From the NCBI GenBank assembly GCA_016213625.1, contig JACQZZ010000109.1, positions 1 to 64,000 of the forward strand: a stretch of DNA of 64,000 nt, given 5' to 3'. Of this stretch, positions 32,616-41,566 are shown piece by piece. Both the position numbers and the translations under genes were made by a program. This stretch comes from Actinomycetota bacterium. Lineage in GTDB: Bacteria; Actinomycetota; Acidimicrobiia; Acidimicrobiales; Ilumatobacteraceae. Position 1 is the stretch's first letter. Each line of letters opens with the position of its first letter. The notes below the pieces were generated by a model. It was given only the letters and a program-made list of their open reading frames with translations, was not told the origin of the DNA and searched no databases.

Positions 32616-32664
32616 CCTTGCAGTCGTCGGCGCAACTCGATCACGAATTGAAGGGGGAAAGCAC

Positions 32665-34479
32665 GTGCGCAACTCACGTTCGGCCAAGCGAACCGGTCGA
32701 ATCTTCGTCGCCGCGGTGGTCAGTCTCGGATTGTTCGCTGCTGCTTGCAGCAAGAAGGACGACGAGGGCACCACTGACGGTACCGACGCCACTGAAGAGA
32801 CCGTGGCACCCGATGGCACCGACGGTGCCACCGAGACCACCGCAGCCGTCACCGAGACCACGGCGGCCGCCGAGACTCCGGTGCCCGGTGGCGAGCTCGT
32901 GGTCAGCGGCGAGGCCGAAGTGGCCAACCCCTGGACGCCGGCCGCCATGCAGTGCGACAGCTACTGCCAGCAGCGAGCTCGCTCGTTCTACGACCCGGTG
33001 GCCGCCGTCGGCGCCGACCTGAAGGTGCACGGCGTGCTCGCCGAGTCCATCACCCCGAACGACGACGCCACCGAGTGGACCATCAAGATCCGCGAGGGCA
33101 TCAGCTTCACCGACGGCACGCCCGTCGATGGCGCCGCCGTGCTGCGGAACCTGAACGAGAGCGGCAGCGGCCTGCTCATCAGCGGCGCACTCGTCGACCT
33201 GGCTCGCGAGACGCCCGGCGATCCCAGCACGCCGTTCGTCTCGGAGACCATCGATGCGCAGACGTTCAAGCTGTTCACCGGCAAGAACGGCGACATCGCC
33301 AACCCCGTGCCGTGGCCCGGCTTCGACTTCTACCTCTGCGGCCAGTGGGGCCTCATCGCCAGCCCGACGTACCTCGATGCCGTGAAGGCCGATCCCACCG
33401 TGGCGGCTCAGCCCGTCGGCTCGGGTCCCTTCATGGTCGAGAGCTATGCCCCGCGTGACGCCCTCGTCGTGGTGAAGAACCCGAACTACTGGCAGAAGGA
33501 CGCCGATGGCGTGCAGCTGCCGTACCTCGACAAGATCACCTTCAAGGTGATCGAGGACTCGCAGACCGCCGCGCAGGCCCTGCAGGACGGCAACATCGAC
33601 ATCATGTCGACCTCGGCCGCCCAGGTCATCAGCGACTTCCGCGAGCTCGCCGACGAGTTCCCGATGACGGAGCAGACCGAGCTCACCGAGACCAACTACC
33701 TCCTCATCGACCTGGCCAAGCCCGGCCCCACCAGCGACGCCCGCGTTCGTTGCGCCCTTTCGAAGGCCATCGACCGCACCGAGCTGATCGACCTCACCGC
33801 CGGCGGCATCCTGCAGCCCGCGAACGGTCTGTTCTCGCCCGGCCAGGAGGGCTACCTGGAGGACAACGGTTTCAGCACCGACCAGGACCTCGAGGGTGCC
33901 CAGGCGCTCATCGACGAGTACAAGGCCGAGACCGGCGCCACCAGCGTCGAGATCACCTACGGTCACACCGCTGACCGCATCGGCGACCAGGTGGCTGAGC
34001 TCCTGAAGGGCTACTGGGAGCAGATCGGCGTCACCACCAAGGTCGACGTCGTGCCCCAGGACCAGTTCATCACCTTGGCCCTCCTCGGCGATCCGTCCTT
34101 CTTCATCTACGGCTGGCGCAACCACGCCGGTCTGAAGATCGACGGCCAGAACTTCTGGTGGAACAGCGCCTCCGGCACCGCCGACGGCGCCCTGTCGCTG
34201 AACTTCGGTCGAGTGAACGACCCGGTCGTCGACGCCGCACTGGCCGACGCCCGCAGCAACCCCGACGAGGCGGCACGCCAGGCGGCCGCCGAGACGGTGA
34301 ACAAGACGTTCGCCGAGCAGTGCTACCAGATCCCCACCTCGTGGACCCTGTGGGGCACGCCCCACAAGCCCTCGGTGAAGGGTCTGGGCACCTGGGTGCT
34401 CCCCGACGGTGCAGAGTCCCGCGACGGTGCGGGCTTCTCCGGCCAGTTCTGGGTGCACACCCTCTGGATGGGCGAATGA
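32665..34479 (+). CDS. Dpp/Opp-type ABC transporter substrate-binding lipoprotein
   Basis: A 604-aa solute-binding lipoprotein. GTG 32665 is preceded by AAGGGGG with 7-nt spacing. A basic N-terminus, hydrophobic core and lipobox F-A-A-A-C put the lipidated Cys at residue 28, followed by a Thr/Glu/Asp-rich linker (about 30-75). The mature part has the family-5 layout: E-S-I-T-P-N-D-D-A-T-E-W-T-I-K-I-R near 128, G-S-G-P-F-M-V-E near 252 and N-P-N-Y-W near 272. It should bind oligopeptides or similar nickel-peptide family ligands and deliver them to the permeases encoded downstream. A CRP-type operator precedes it and two hairpins separate it from the permease genes. Confidence 0.93.
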   Translation: MRNSRSAKRTGRIFVAAVVSLGLFAAACSKKDDEGTTDGTDATEETVAPDGTDGATETTAAVTETTAAAETPVPGGELVVSGEAEVANPWTPAAMQCDSYCQQRARSFYDPVAAVGADLKVHGVLAESITPNDDATEWTIKIREGISFTDGTPVDGAAVLRNLNESGSGLLISGALVDLARETPGDPSTPFVSETIDAQTFKLFTGKNGDIANPVPWPGFDFYLCGQWGLIASPTYLDAVKADPTVAAQPVGSGPFMVESYAPRDALVVVKNPNYWQKDADGVQLPYLDKITFKVIEDSQTAAQALQDGNIDIMSTSAAQVISDFRELADEFPMTEQTELTETNYLLIDLAKPGPTSDARVRCALSKAIDRTELIDLTAGGILQPANGLFSPGQEGYLEDNGFSTDQDLEGAQALIDEYKAETGATSVEITYGHTADRIGDQVAELLKGYWEQIGVTTKVDVVPQDQFITLALLGDPSFFIYGWRNHAGLKIDGQNFWWNSASGTADGALSLNFGRVNDPVVDAALADARSNPDEAARQAAAETVNKTFAEQCYQIPTSWTLWGTPHKPSVKGLGTWVLPDGAESRDGAGFSGQFWVHTLWMGE

Positions 34480-34482
34480 GTC

Positions 34483-34500
34483 TCACTGCGTCCGCAGTGA
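34483..34500 (+). terminator. Small intra-operon hairpin
   Basis: TCACTGCG (34483-34490) and CGCAGTGA (34493-34500) are perfectly complementary with two bases between them, giving a 6-bp stem with a six-base loop 4 nt after the binding-protein stop. Confidence 0.45.
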
Positions 34501-34514
34501 TCTGAAGTGAACTC

Positions 34515-34546
34515 GTGGGGTGTGCGGCTCCGGCCGCACACCCCAC
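34515..34546 (+). terminator. Strong intra-operon hairpin (attenuating terminator or mRNA stabiliser)
   Basis: A perfect 14-bp GC-rich stem (arms 34515-34528 and 34533-34546) with a TCCG loop, followed by a CT-rich stretch, lies between the binding-protein and permease genes. Such hairpins usually lower downstream expression so that the binding protein is in excess. Confidence 0.7.
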
Positions 34547-34579
34547 CTGTCCCTGTTCCTACGTTTCTCGAGGCTTCTG

Positions 34580-35545
34580 GTGCGCTACCTGGTCCAACGT
34601 CTTCTCCGCTTCGCGGTCGTGTTCTTCATCGTCACCTTCGGGCTGATGATCCTGATGCGACTCGGCATGAACGCCCCCGGCGACCCCGCCCGCACCATGT
34701 TGGGCGGCACAGTCACCGAGGATCAGATCGCCGAGATCACCGCCCGGTATCACCTCAACGATCCACTCATCGTGCAGTACTGGATCTGGCTGAAAGGCAT
34801 GCTCACGCTCGACATGGGTGTGTCGGTGCAGCAGAACCTCGCCGTGTCCACCTACATCGGCAACCGAGTGGTGGTCACCCTGTTCCTCGGCTTCTACTCG
34901 TTGTTGCTCGCCCTCGTGGTGAGCATCCCCGTCGCCGTGTTCCAGGCCTACAAGCGCGACAGCTTCCGCGACAAGTTCCTCAGCGTGATGTCGTTCGCCT
35001 TCGTCGCCATCCCGCCGGTGGTGATGGGCGTGCTGCTCATCCTGCTGTTCGTTCGTACGCTCGGCTGGTTCCCACGAACCGGCGAGAAGATCTATCCGTG
35101 GGACGACCCCGTCGAGCACGTCCGCAACTTCGCGTTGCCGGTGCTCGCGCTGGCCCTCCCCGTGGGTGCCGTGTTCAGCCGCCTCCTCCGTGGCGACATG
35201 GTGCGCACCCTGCAGGCCGACTTCATCACCCTGGCCAGCGCCAAGGGTGTGTCCACCAGCCGCATCCTGTGGCGCCACGGCCTGCGCAACTCCGTGTTCT
35301 CGCTCATCACCTCGGTCGGCCTGCAGTTGGCCGGCATCGTCGGCGGCGCCATCGTCGTCGAGCAGCTGTTCAACATGAAGGGAATGGGCACTCTGTTGAT
35401 CGCCAGCATCCTCAGCAAGGACCTCTTCGTCGTCCAAGCCCTCGCCGCACTCATCGTCGCCACGGTGGTGATGGTGAACCTCGTGGTGGACCTGTCCTAC
35501 GCCGTCGTCGACCCCCGCATCCGCCAGATGCGCGCACTGAGCTGA
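34580..35545 (+). CDS. Peptide ABC transporter permease (DppB-type)
   Basis: A 321-aa permease. GTG 34580 gives the canonical start R-Y-L-V-Q-R-L-L of DppB/OppB proteins; an upstream in-frame ATG at 34520 lies inside the hairpin and was rejected. About six membrane helices follow, with a long extracytoplasmic loop (about 35-100) and the EAA-type coupling loop near 205-235 (D-F-I-T-L-A-S-A-K-G). It pairs with the DppC-type permease encoded 7 nt downstream to form the transmembrane channel. Confidence 0.93.
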   Translation: MRYLVQRLLRFAVVFFIVTFGLMILMRLGMNAPGDPARTMLGGTVTEDQIAEITARYHLNDPLIVQYWIWLKGMLTLDMGVSVQQNLAVSTYIGNRVVVTLFLGFYSLLLALVVSIPVAVFQAYKRDSFRDKFLSVMSFAFVAIPPVVMGVLLILLFVRTLGWFPRTGEKIYPWDDPVEHVRNFALPVLALALPVGAVFSRLLRGDMVRTLQADFITLASAKGVSTSRILWRHGLRNSVFSLITSVGLQLAGIVGGAIVVEQLFNMKGMGTLLIASILSKDLFVVQALAALIVATVVMVNLVVDLSYAVVDPRIRQMRALS

Positions 35546-35552
35546 GGCCGCC

Positions 35553-36515
35553 ATGACCACCACCACCGACCCCAGCATCTTCTCCGCTCCGATGCCCATC
35601 GACCTGGGCAAGACGAAGGTCCCCATTCGCGAGCGACTGCACATCCCCCGCCTCGGCGTCCTCGCGGGCATGGTCTGGCTCATCGGCCTGTCCGTGCTCA
35701 CCATCCTGGCCAACTACTTCCCGGCCGCCGTGCCCTTCATCCGCGACTACGACGCCAAGGTCAAGGTCGACGGCAAGGTGAAGCGCTACGGCTGGGGCCC
35801 CGGCTGGAACGCCTGGTTCGGCACCGGCAAGAGCGCCGAGGACATCTTCGCCCACTGCATCTACGGTGCGAAGGTGACGCTCACCATCGGCATCGGTGCC
35901 ACCCTCGTGGGTCTCATCGTCGGCGGCATCCTGGGTGTGGCGTCGGGCTACTTCCGCGGCTGGACCGACCGCATCGGCTCCATCTTCACCGACTGCCTGC
36001 TCTCCATTCCGCCACTGCTGTTGGCGCTCATCCTCATCCTCCGTCTCGACGACCTGAAGGACATCTACAGCTGGCTCGGGTGGCTCACCCGCACCTGGCA
36101 GATCACCCTCACCCTGGGTCTCATCGCGGTGGCGCCCTTCGCCCGCATCGTGCGAGCGCAGACCCTCACGTTGCGAGAACGAGAGTTCGTCACCGCGGCG
36201 AGAAGCCTGGGGGCCAGTCGATCTCGCATCATCTTCCGCGAGCTGTTGCCGAACCTCGTCCCCGCGATGGTCACGGTGGCATTCACCGGCCTGGGCATCC
36301 TCATCGCCGCCGAAGCCGGCCTGGCCTTCCTGGGTCTGGGCGTCGAGCGGCCACACACGTGGGGCAAGATGATCGACATCGCACGCGACGACATCGAGAA
36401 GGCCTGGTGGGCGACGGTGTTCCCGTGCCTCATGCTCTTCCTCACCGTTCTGTCCTTCAACGTGCTCGGTGACGAGCTCGCCCGTCGCTTCGACATCCGA
36501 GAGGCCGCAGTATGA
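35553..36515 (+). CDS. Peptide ABC transporter permease (DppC-type)
   Basis: A 320-aa permease. It begins with a polar cytoplasmic segment of about 35 residues, then a first helix, a large polar loop (about 60-105), and five more helices. The EAA loop is E-F-V-T-A-A-R-S-L-G-A (about 210-220), and P-H-T-W-G-K-M near the end is typical of DppC/OppC. It forms the channel with the DppB-type subunit. The stop overlaps the next ATPase start (ATGA). Confidence 0.93.
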   Translation: MTTTTDPSIFSAPMPIDLGKTKVPIRERLHIPRLGVLAGMVWLIGLSVLTILANYFPAAVPFIRDYDAKVKVDGKVKRYGWGPGWNAWFGTGKSAEDIFAHCIYGAKVTLTIGIGATLVGLIVGGILGVASGYFRGWTDRIGSIFTDCLLSIPPLLLALILILRLDDLKDIYSWLGWLTRTWQITLTLGLIAVAPFARIVRAQTLTLREREFVTAARSLGASRSRIIFRELLPNLVPAMVTVAFTGLGILIAAEAGLAFLGLGVERPHTWGKMIDIARDDIEKAWWATVFPCLMLFLTVLSFNVLGDELARRFDIREAAV

Positions 36516-37591
36516 GTGACGTCACTCCCAACATCACCCAGGCGGCCACCCGCGACATCCAGGGGCCGCTGCTCGAACTGGTCGACGTGCGCACGCACTT
36601 CGCCACCCCGCGCGGCCTGGTGCGCGCCGTCGACGGCGTGAGCTTCACCCTCGACCGCGGCAAGGCGCTCGGCATCGTGGGTGAGAGCGGCTCCGGCAAG
36701 ACCATCCTGTCGCGCAGCATCATGGGCCTGCTGCCCGTGCAGGGCACCCATCGCCATGGCAGCATCAAGTTCGCCGGTCGCGAGATCGGCAACCTCGGCC
36801 GCAAGCAGATGCGCTCGGTGTGGGGCAAGGAAATGGCGATGATCTTCCAGGATCCCATGACCTCCCTCAACCCGCTGATGAAGGTGGGCGCTCAGATCGT
36901 CGAGCCGCTGCGCATCCACCTCGGCATGCCGAAGGACGCGGCGTACGCCACCGCGCGCCGGCTCCTGCAGGACGTGCGCATCCCCGAGCCCGACCGCCGG
37001 CTCGAGCAGTACCCGCACGAGCTCTCCGGTGGCATGCGCCAACGCGTGATGATCGCCATCGCCATGGCCTGCGGCCCCACGGTGCTCTTCGCCGACGAGC
37101 CCACCACCGCGCTCGACGTGACCGTGCAGGCGCAAATCCTGGATCTGCTCGCCGAGCAGCGACGCGACCGCAACATGTCCATCGTGCTCGTCACCCACGA
37201 CCTCGGCGTCGTGGCCGGCCACACCGATGAGATCGCCGTGATGTACGGCGGCAAGCTGGTCGAGAAGGCCCCCACCCGGCGCCTCTTCGCGGCGATGAAG
37301 ATGCCGTACACCGAGGCACTGCTGGCCAGCATCCCCAAGATGGCCGACGCCAGCCACACTCGCCTCAACGTCATCCCCGGTCGCCCACCCGACCTCGTGA
37401 ACCCGCCGAAGGGTTGCCGGTTCGCGCCGCGCTGTCCGTACGCCCGCGACAAGTGCATCGAGGAAGAGCCGCCGCTGGTGCCCACCGACGACGATCCGTC
37501 GCACACCTTTGCCTGTTGGTACCCCGTCGGCTCGCCCGAGTACCACGAATCCCGCGAGAAGCTCAAGAACGACAAGGTGGAGGCAGCCTGA
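36512..37591 (+). CDS. Peptide ABC transporter ATP-binding protein (DppD-type)
   Basis: A 359-aa ATPase. Walker A G-E-S-G-S-G-K-T lies at 57-64, the Q-loop in [11 protein letters not shown], the signature L-S-G-G-M-R-Q-R near 170-177, Walker B followed by A-D-E-P-T-T-A-L-D, and the H-loop in V-T-H-D-L-G. The C-terminal oligopeptide-transporter extension contains C-R-F-A-P-R-C-P and further Cys residues (C...C, C) that in related proteins can bind an Fe-S cluster. It couples ATP hydrolysis to peptide import together with the DppF-type ATPase, with which it overlaps by one base (TGATG). Confidence 0.95.
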   Translation: MSDVTPNITQAATRDIQGPLLELVDVRTHFATPRGLVRAVDGVSFTLDRGKALGIVGESGSGKTILSRSIMGLLPVQGTHRHGSIKFAGREIGNLGRKQMRSVWGKEMAMIFQDPMTSLNPLMKVGAQIVEPLRIHLGMPKDAAYATARRLLQDVRIPEPDRRLEQYPHELSGGMRQRVMIAIAMACGPTVLFADEPTTALDVTVQAQILDLLAEQRRDRNMSIVLVTHDLGVVAGHTDEIAVMYGGKLVEKAPTRRLFAAMKMPYTEALLASIPKMADASHTRLNVIPGRPPDLVNPPKGCRFAPRCPYARDKCIEEEPPLVPTDDDPSHTFACWYPVGSPEYHESREKLKNDKVEAA

Positions 37592-38616
37592 TGGCTGGTA
37601 CCGGCAAGGCGCATCTGCGCGACGACAGCAACGTGCTGCTGCGAGTGGAAGACCTCGTGGTGGAGTTTCCCGTGGGCCGCACCGGCCTGAAGGTGAACGC
37701 CGTCAGCGGCATCAGCCTCGACGTGCTCCGTGGCGAGACGCTGGGTCTCGTGGGCGAGAGCGGCTGCGGCAAGAGCACCACGGGCCGCGCCATCATGCAA
37801 CTGCGCAAGCCCGAGGGCGGCTCGGTGGTGTTCGAGAACAAGGAACTCACGTCCATGTCGCACGGCGACATGCGCGAGGCCCGCACCCGCATGCAGATGA
37901 TCTTCCAGGACCCCATCTCCAGCCTGAACCCGCGCCGCAAGGTGCGCGACATCGTCATGGAGCCACTGGCCATCTGGAAGCGCGGCAACAGCGCCGAGCG
38001 CAACGAGAAGGTCGACGCGCTGCTCAGCGAAGTGGGTATCGACCCCGAACGCGCGGCCGAGAGCCAGCCCCACCAGTTCTCCGGTGGCCAGTGCCAGCGC
38101 ATCTCCATCGCCCGATCGTTGGTGCTCGACCCCACGCTCATCATCTGCGACGAGCCGGTGAGCGCGCTCGACGTGAGCGTGCAGGCGCAGGTGCTGAACC
38201 TGCTGGAGGACCTGAAGGCCAAGCACGGCCTCACCCTCATCTTCATCGCCCACGACCTGGCCGTGGTGAAGAACATCAGCGACCGCATCGCGGTGATGTA
38301 CCTGGGCAAGTTGTGCGAAGTGGCGCCCAGCGACGTGCTCTACGAGACGCCGGCACACCACTACACCGCGGTGCTGTTGAACTCCATCCCGGTGCCCGAC
38401 CCCGAGGTGGCCATCACCAAGGTGGCCATCGAGGGCGAGCCGCCCTCCCCCGTGCTGCCGCCCGCCGGCTGTCGGTTCAACCCGCGCTGCCCCGCCGCCG
38501 ACGATCGGTGCCGCAGTGAGGAACCCCAGCTGCGCGAAGTCGGCCCGGCGCACTTCGTGGCGTGCCACCACCCGCTGCTCGGTGGCGACGCCCCGGTCGC
38601 GGTGCGCACCAGCTAA
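37591..38616 (+). CDS. Peptide ABC transporter ATP-binding protein (DppF-type)
   Basis: A 341-aa ATPase starting at ATG 37591, which shares its A with the previous TGA. Walker [10 protein letters not shown] is at 55-63, the Q-loop [11 protein letters not shown], signature F-S-G-G-Q-C-Q-R near 165, then C-D-E-P-V-S-A-L-D and A-H-D-L-A-V-V. The C-terminal C-R-F-N-P-R-C-P extension matches the DppD partner. The signature has Cys where most relatives have Arg (G-G-Q-C-Q-R rather than G-G-Q-R-Q-R). It is the last gene of the transporter operon and its end overlaps the convergent enoyl-CoA hydratase gene by 4 bp. Confidence 0.95.
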   Translation: MAGTGKAHLRDDSNVLLRVEDLVVEFPVGRTGLKVNAVSGISLDVLRGETLGLVGESGCGKSTTGRAIMQLRKPEGGSVVFENKELTSMSHGDMREARTRMQMIFQDPISSLNPRRKVRDIVMEPLAIWKRGNSAERNEKVDALLSEVGIDPERAAESQPHQFSGGQCQRISIARSLVLDPTLIICDEPVSALDVSVQAQVLNLLEDLKAKHGLTLIFIAHDLAVVKNISDRIAVMYLGKLCEVAPSDVLYETPAHHYTAVLLNSIPVPDPEVAITKVAIEGEPPSPVLPPAGCRFNPRCPAADDRCRSEEPQLREVGPAHFVACHHPLLGGDAPVAVRTS

Positions 38617-39416
38617 CTGTTCGTGTAGTTCGGCGCACGACGCTCCAAGAACGCGGCCATCGCCTCACGGTGATCGGCCGTGGCCGACGCCATGATCTGC
38701 TGACGATTCTCCATGTCGATGGCGTTCTGCAGCGCCGGGATCTCCAACGCTCCCCACATGCCCTCCTTGGTGAGCGCCACGCCGAACGGTGCGTTGCGCA
38801 TCACCTCGTGCGCCTTGGTGAGCGCCGCATCGAGCAGCGCGTGGTCGTCGACCAGGTCGACGACCAGACCGATGCGATACGCCTCCTCGGCGTCGAACAC
38901 CCGCCCGGTCAACATCAGCTCCTGTGCCCGTGCCGCCCCCACCAGACGGGGCAACAACCAGCTGGTGCCGATGTCGCACGCCGACAGACCGATGCGGATG
39001 AAGGCGGCGTTGAACTTGGCCGAGCGAGCGGCCAGGCGGATGTCGGAGCCGAGCACCAGCGCGAATCCCCCGCCCGCCGCCGGGCCGTTGACGGCGGCGA
39101 TCACCGGCTGCGGCAACGAACGCAACTTTGGGATGAGTGTGGCGATGTGCTTCTGCACGGCGAAGCCGGCCTGCGTTCGACCGAGGTGTTCGGTGTGCGG
39201 CGCGGTGCCGTAGCCACCGAGATCGAGCCCGGCGCAGAACCCACGCCCCTGACCGGTGAGCACCACCACTCGCGCCTGCGGGTCGACGGCCACGGCATCG
39301 AGGTGCTCGTGCAACGATTGCACCAGCTCACCCGTCATCGCGTTCAGCTTGTCGGGGCGGTTCAGCGTGAGCTGCACGATGCCGGGTGCGGGTTCGGTGC
39401 GTTCGATGACGGCCAT
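38613..39416 (-). CDS. Enoyl-CoA hydratase/isomerase family protein
   Basis: A 267-aa crotonase-fold protein. The oxyanion-hole segments are C-A-G-L-D-L-G-G (61-68) and [10 protein letters not shown] (111-120). Of the two catalytic glutamates of classical hydratase, the first falls on Phe139 (A-A-F-I-R-I-G-L), while the second corresponds to Glu166 (R-A-Q-E-L); Asp148 replaces a glycine in the nearby loop. It may therefore be an isomerase, hydrolase or other crotonase-family enzyme rather than a standard hydratase. ATG 39416 is supported by TACTGT exactly 6 nt upstream. It is divergent from the AlkA-like gene with only 17 bp between start codons. Confidence 0.9.
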   Translation of the reverse strand: MAVIERTEPAPGIVQLTLNRPDKLNAMTGELVQSLHEHLDAVAVDPQARVVVLTGQGRGFCAGLDLGGYGTAPHTEHLGRTQAGFAVQKHIATLIPKLRSLPQPVIAAVNGPAAGGGFALVLGSDIRLAARSAKFNAAFIRIGLSACDIGTSWLLPRLVGAARAQELMLTGRVFDAEEAYRIGLVVDLVDDHALLDAALTKAHEVMRNAPFGVALTKEGMWGALEIPALQNAIDMENRQQIMASATADHREAMAAFLERRAPNYTNS

Positions 39417-39421
39417 CTCGT

Positions 39422-39428
39422 TACAGTA
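39422..39428. promoter_or_regulatory. Palindromic -10 box shared by two divergent leaderless promoters
   Basis: The 7-bp sequence TACAGTA gives TACAGT on the plus strand (39422-39427, 6 nt before ATG 39434) and TACTGT on the minus strand (39428-39423, 6 nt before ATG 39416). Both spacings are the ideal leaderless distance, so RNA polymerase could melt one site in either direction but probably not both at once. Confidence 0.6.
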
Positions 39429-39433
39429 CGCCG

Positions 39434-40282
39434 ATGGCACTGTCGTCCTTCCGATTCGGGAGCGGCGACCCCACCACACGTCTCGGCCCTGGCACGTTCT
39501 GGCGAGCCACCTTCACCCCCGACGGTCCCGGCACGCTGTTCCTCGACTGGCGCGGCGGACCCACCCGGGCCCAGGCGTGGGGACCGGGTGCCGACTGGCT
39601 GCTCGCACGGGTTCCGGCGCTCACCGGTGCGCTCGATCCCGGTCATCGATTCGTCGACGCCCATCCGGTGGTGATGCGCGCCCAGCGCAACCATCCCGAC
39701 GTCCGGTTCGGCGCGTCCGGCACCCTGTATCACGAACTACTGCCCAACATCCTCGGCCAGCGCATCACCGCCCGAGAAGCGCTGCAGCAGTGGCGCCTCC
39801 TCGTCATGCGTCTGGGTGAGCCCGCACCCGGCCCCAACCCCACGCTGCGGCTGCCTCCGGCCCCCGAGGCCCTCGTCGAGCGACCGTCGTGGTGGTTCCA
39901 TCCGCTCGGCATCGAGGTCACCCGGGCCGAGACACTGCGCCAGGTCGCCCGACACGCTCCTCGCTTGCACGAATGGGCCACACTCCCCTCGCCCGGCGAG
40001 CACCTCCGCCAGCTGCCCGGCATCGGGCAGTGGACGGTGGGGAGTGTGCTCGCCACCGCGATGGGCGACCCCGACGCCGTCGCGGTCGGCGATTATCACC
40101 TCAAGAACGTCGTCGTGCACGCCTTCTCCGGCCGTCCGCGCGGCACCGACGAGGAGATGATGGACCTGCTCGAGCCGTATGTGGGACAGCGTGGCCGGGT
40201 GGTCAGGCTCCTGCTCCTCGACGGCCATCGGGCACCGAAGTTCGGCCCCCGCCAGCGCGTGCTCCCGCTGAAGCGTTGGTAA
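39434..40282 (+). CDS. AlkA-like DNA-3-methyladenine glycosylase (HhH-GPD)
   Basis: A 282-aa HhH-GPD-superfamily protein. The helix-hairpin-helix L-P-G-I-G-Q-W-T-V-G lies at about 193-202, and the catalytic Asp is in V-G-D-Y-H-L-K-N at about 218-225 (Asp near 220). An L-P-N-I-L-G-Q-R-I-T segment (about 104) matches the AlkA core. It should excise alkylated bases from DNA as the first step of base-excision repair. The N-terminal 90 residues form the AlkA-type mixed beta domain. No iron-sulfur cysteines are present. The start is set by the TACAGT -10 box 6 nt upstream. Confidence 0.88.
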   Translation: MALSSFRFGSGDPTTRLGPGTFWRATFTPDGPGTLFLDWRGGPTRAQAWGPGADWLLARVPALTGALDPGHRFVDAHPVVMRAQRNHPDVRFGASGTLYHELLPNILGQRITAREALQQWRLLVMRLGEPAPGPNPTLRLPPAPEALVERPSWWFHPLGIEVTRAETLRQVARHAPRLHEWATLPSPGEHLRQLPGIGQWTVGSVLATAMGDPDAVAVGDYHLKNVVVHAFSGRPRGTDEEMMDLLEPYVGQRGRVVRLLLLDGHRAPKFGPRQRVLPLKRW

Positions 40283-40333
40283 GACAATTCTGGTGTTAGC
40301 GTCGCTGCGCTTCCCGTGCCCGGAAGCTCCCGC

Positions 40334-41566
40334 ATGACTGCCACCGACGTCCTTCCCGCAACTGCATCCACCACCGCATGGCGCCTCGCACTCCGCAAGG
40401 CCGGCCTCGTCTACCTGTTCTCGCGCATGTGCGTGGCGGTCGGCGCGGCCATCGTCGCCGCCGAACTGCGCGCCGACGAGAACAAGCGCGTCGCCGACTT
40501 CCCCAACGCGTTGTGGGCCGACCCGCACTATGCGAACAAGGCCATCCCTCGGAGTGCCATCCGACCCATCCTCGACGTGCTCACCTCGTGGGACGGCATC
40601 TGGTACCTGCGCATCGTGCGCAACGGCTACCCGCATGTCGTGCGCCCCAACGTCACCTACAGCGTGTCCGATGCTCGCGCCGCGTTCTTCCCCGCGTACC
40701 CGATGCTCGTGCGGGTGGTCGACAAGGTGCTGCCGGGCGGCGACACCATCGCCGCGCTCGTGGTCAACCTCGTCCTCGGTGCGGTCGCCATCTGGCTCAT
40801 CGGGCTGTTGGCTCGCGAGCTGTTCGACATCGATGTCGCCGAACGAACGATGGTGCTCGTGGCCGTGTTCCCCGGCAGCTTCGTGCTGTCGTTCGCCTAC
40901 ACCGAGGCGTTGCTACTCACGCTGGCCGCCGCCTGCATGTGGTTCATCCTCAAACGGAACTGGTGGTTGGCCGGACTCTTCGCCGCGCTCGGCACCGCCA
41001 CGCGTCCCAACGGCGTGGCACTCGTCGCCGCCTGCGCGGTCGCGTCGTTCATCGCCATTCGCGAGCGACGCGAGTGGTGGTCGCTCGTCGCCGTGCTGAT
41101 GGCGCCGCTGGGGTTCCTCGGCTTCCAATGGTGGCTGGGCGCGCACACCGGTGAGCCAGGCGTGTGGTTCCGTGTGCAGACCGAGGCCTGGGGCGAAGGC
41201 ACCAGCTTCGGGCTCACTGCCATCCGCCGCACGTGGGAGGCGGTGAGCCAACCGCTCACCTCCCCCACCAACACCATCACCGCGGTGTCCGTGGCCACGC
41301 TCATCATGCTCATCTGGTTCGTGCGACGACACCGCTTGCCGTGGTTCATGATCGCCTACGTGATCGTGGTGGTGCTGTTGATGCTGCTGCCCGAGACCGT
41401 CACCGCCCGCCCCCGCTTCGTGTTTACGGCGTTCCCGTTCTTCATCTCCGCGGGCGCCTGGTTCTCCAAGGACCATCGCGATTGGTGGCCGTACGTGTTG
41501 TCGGCCTGCGCCGCGGGTCTCGTGGGTCTCACCGGGCTGTACGGGGTGTACGGAGCCATTCCGTGA
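40334..41566 (+). CDS. PIG-V-like (GT-C) mannosyltransferase, membrane
   Basis: A 410-aa polytopic protein. ATG 40334 has G-G-A-A-G 8 nt upstream; GTG 40316 is an alternative start. The first extracytoplasmic loop carries S-W-D-G-I-W-Y (about 89-95) and A-F-F-P-A-Y-P-M, with A-T-R-P-N-G near 220, all diagnostic of the PIG-V/Mannosyl_trans2 family, which uses polyprenyl-phosphate-mannose. About nine to ten helices are visible. It overlaps AftD by 4 nt (GTGA), so the two glycosyltransferases are co-translated and probably work on the same envelope glycan. Confidence 0.87.
   Translation: MTATDVLPATASTTAWRLALRKAGLVYLFSRMCVAVGAAIVAAELRADENKRVADFPNALWADPHYANKAIPRSAIRPILDVLTSWDGIWYLRIVRNGYPHVVRPNVTYSVSDARAAFFPAYPMLVRVVDKVLPGGDTIAALVVNLVLGAVAIWLIGLLARELFDIDVAERTMVLVAVFPGSFVLSFAYTEALLLTLAAACMWFILKRNWWLAGLFAALGTATRPNGVALVAACAVASFIAIRERREWWSLVAVLMAPLGFLGFQWWLGAHTGEPGVWFRVQTEAWGEGTSFGLTAIRRTWEAVSQPLTSPTNTITAVSVATLIMLIWFVRRHRLPWFMIAYVIVVVLLMLLPETVTARPRFVFTAFPFFISAGAWFSKDHRDWWPYVLSACAAGLVGLTGLYGVYGAIP

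Noticed and set aside
32674-34458. 594-codon minus-strand frame opposite the peptide-binding protein
   Set aside because: Antisense shadow; the plus-strand frame has a signal peptide, lipobox and family motifs.
41164-41562. N-terminal extension that would give AftD 1510 residues
   Set aside because: It overlaps the PIG-V-like gene in another frame and lacks membrane or domain character; GTG 41563 gives the expected start.
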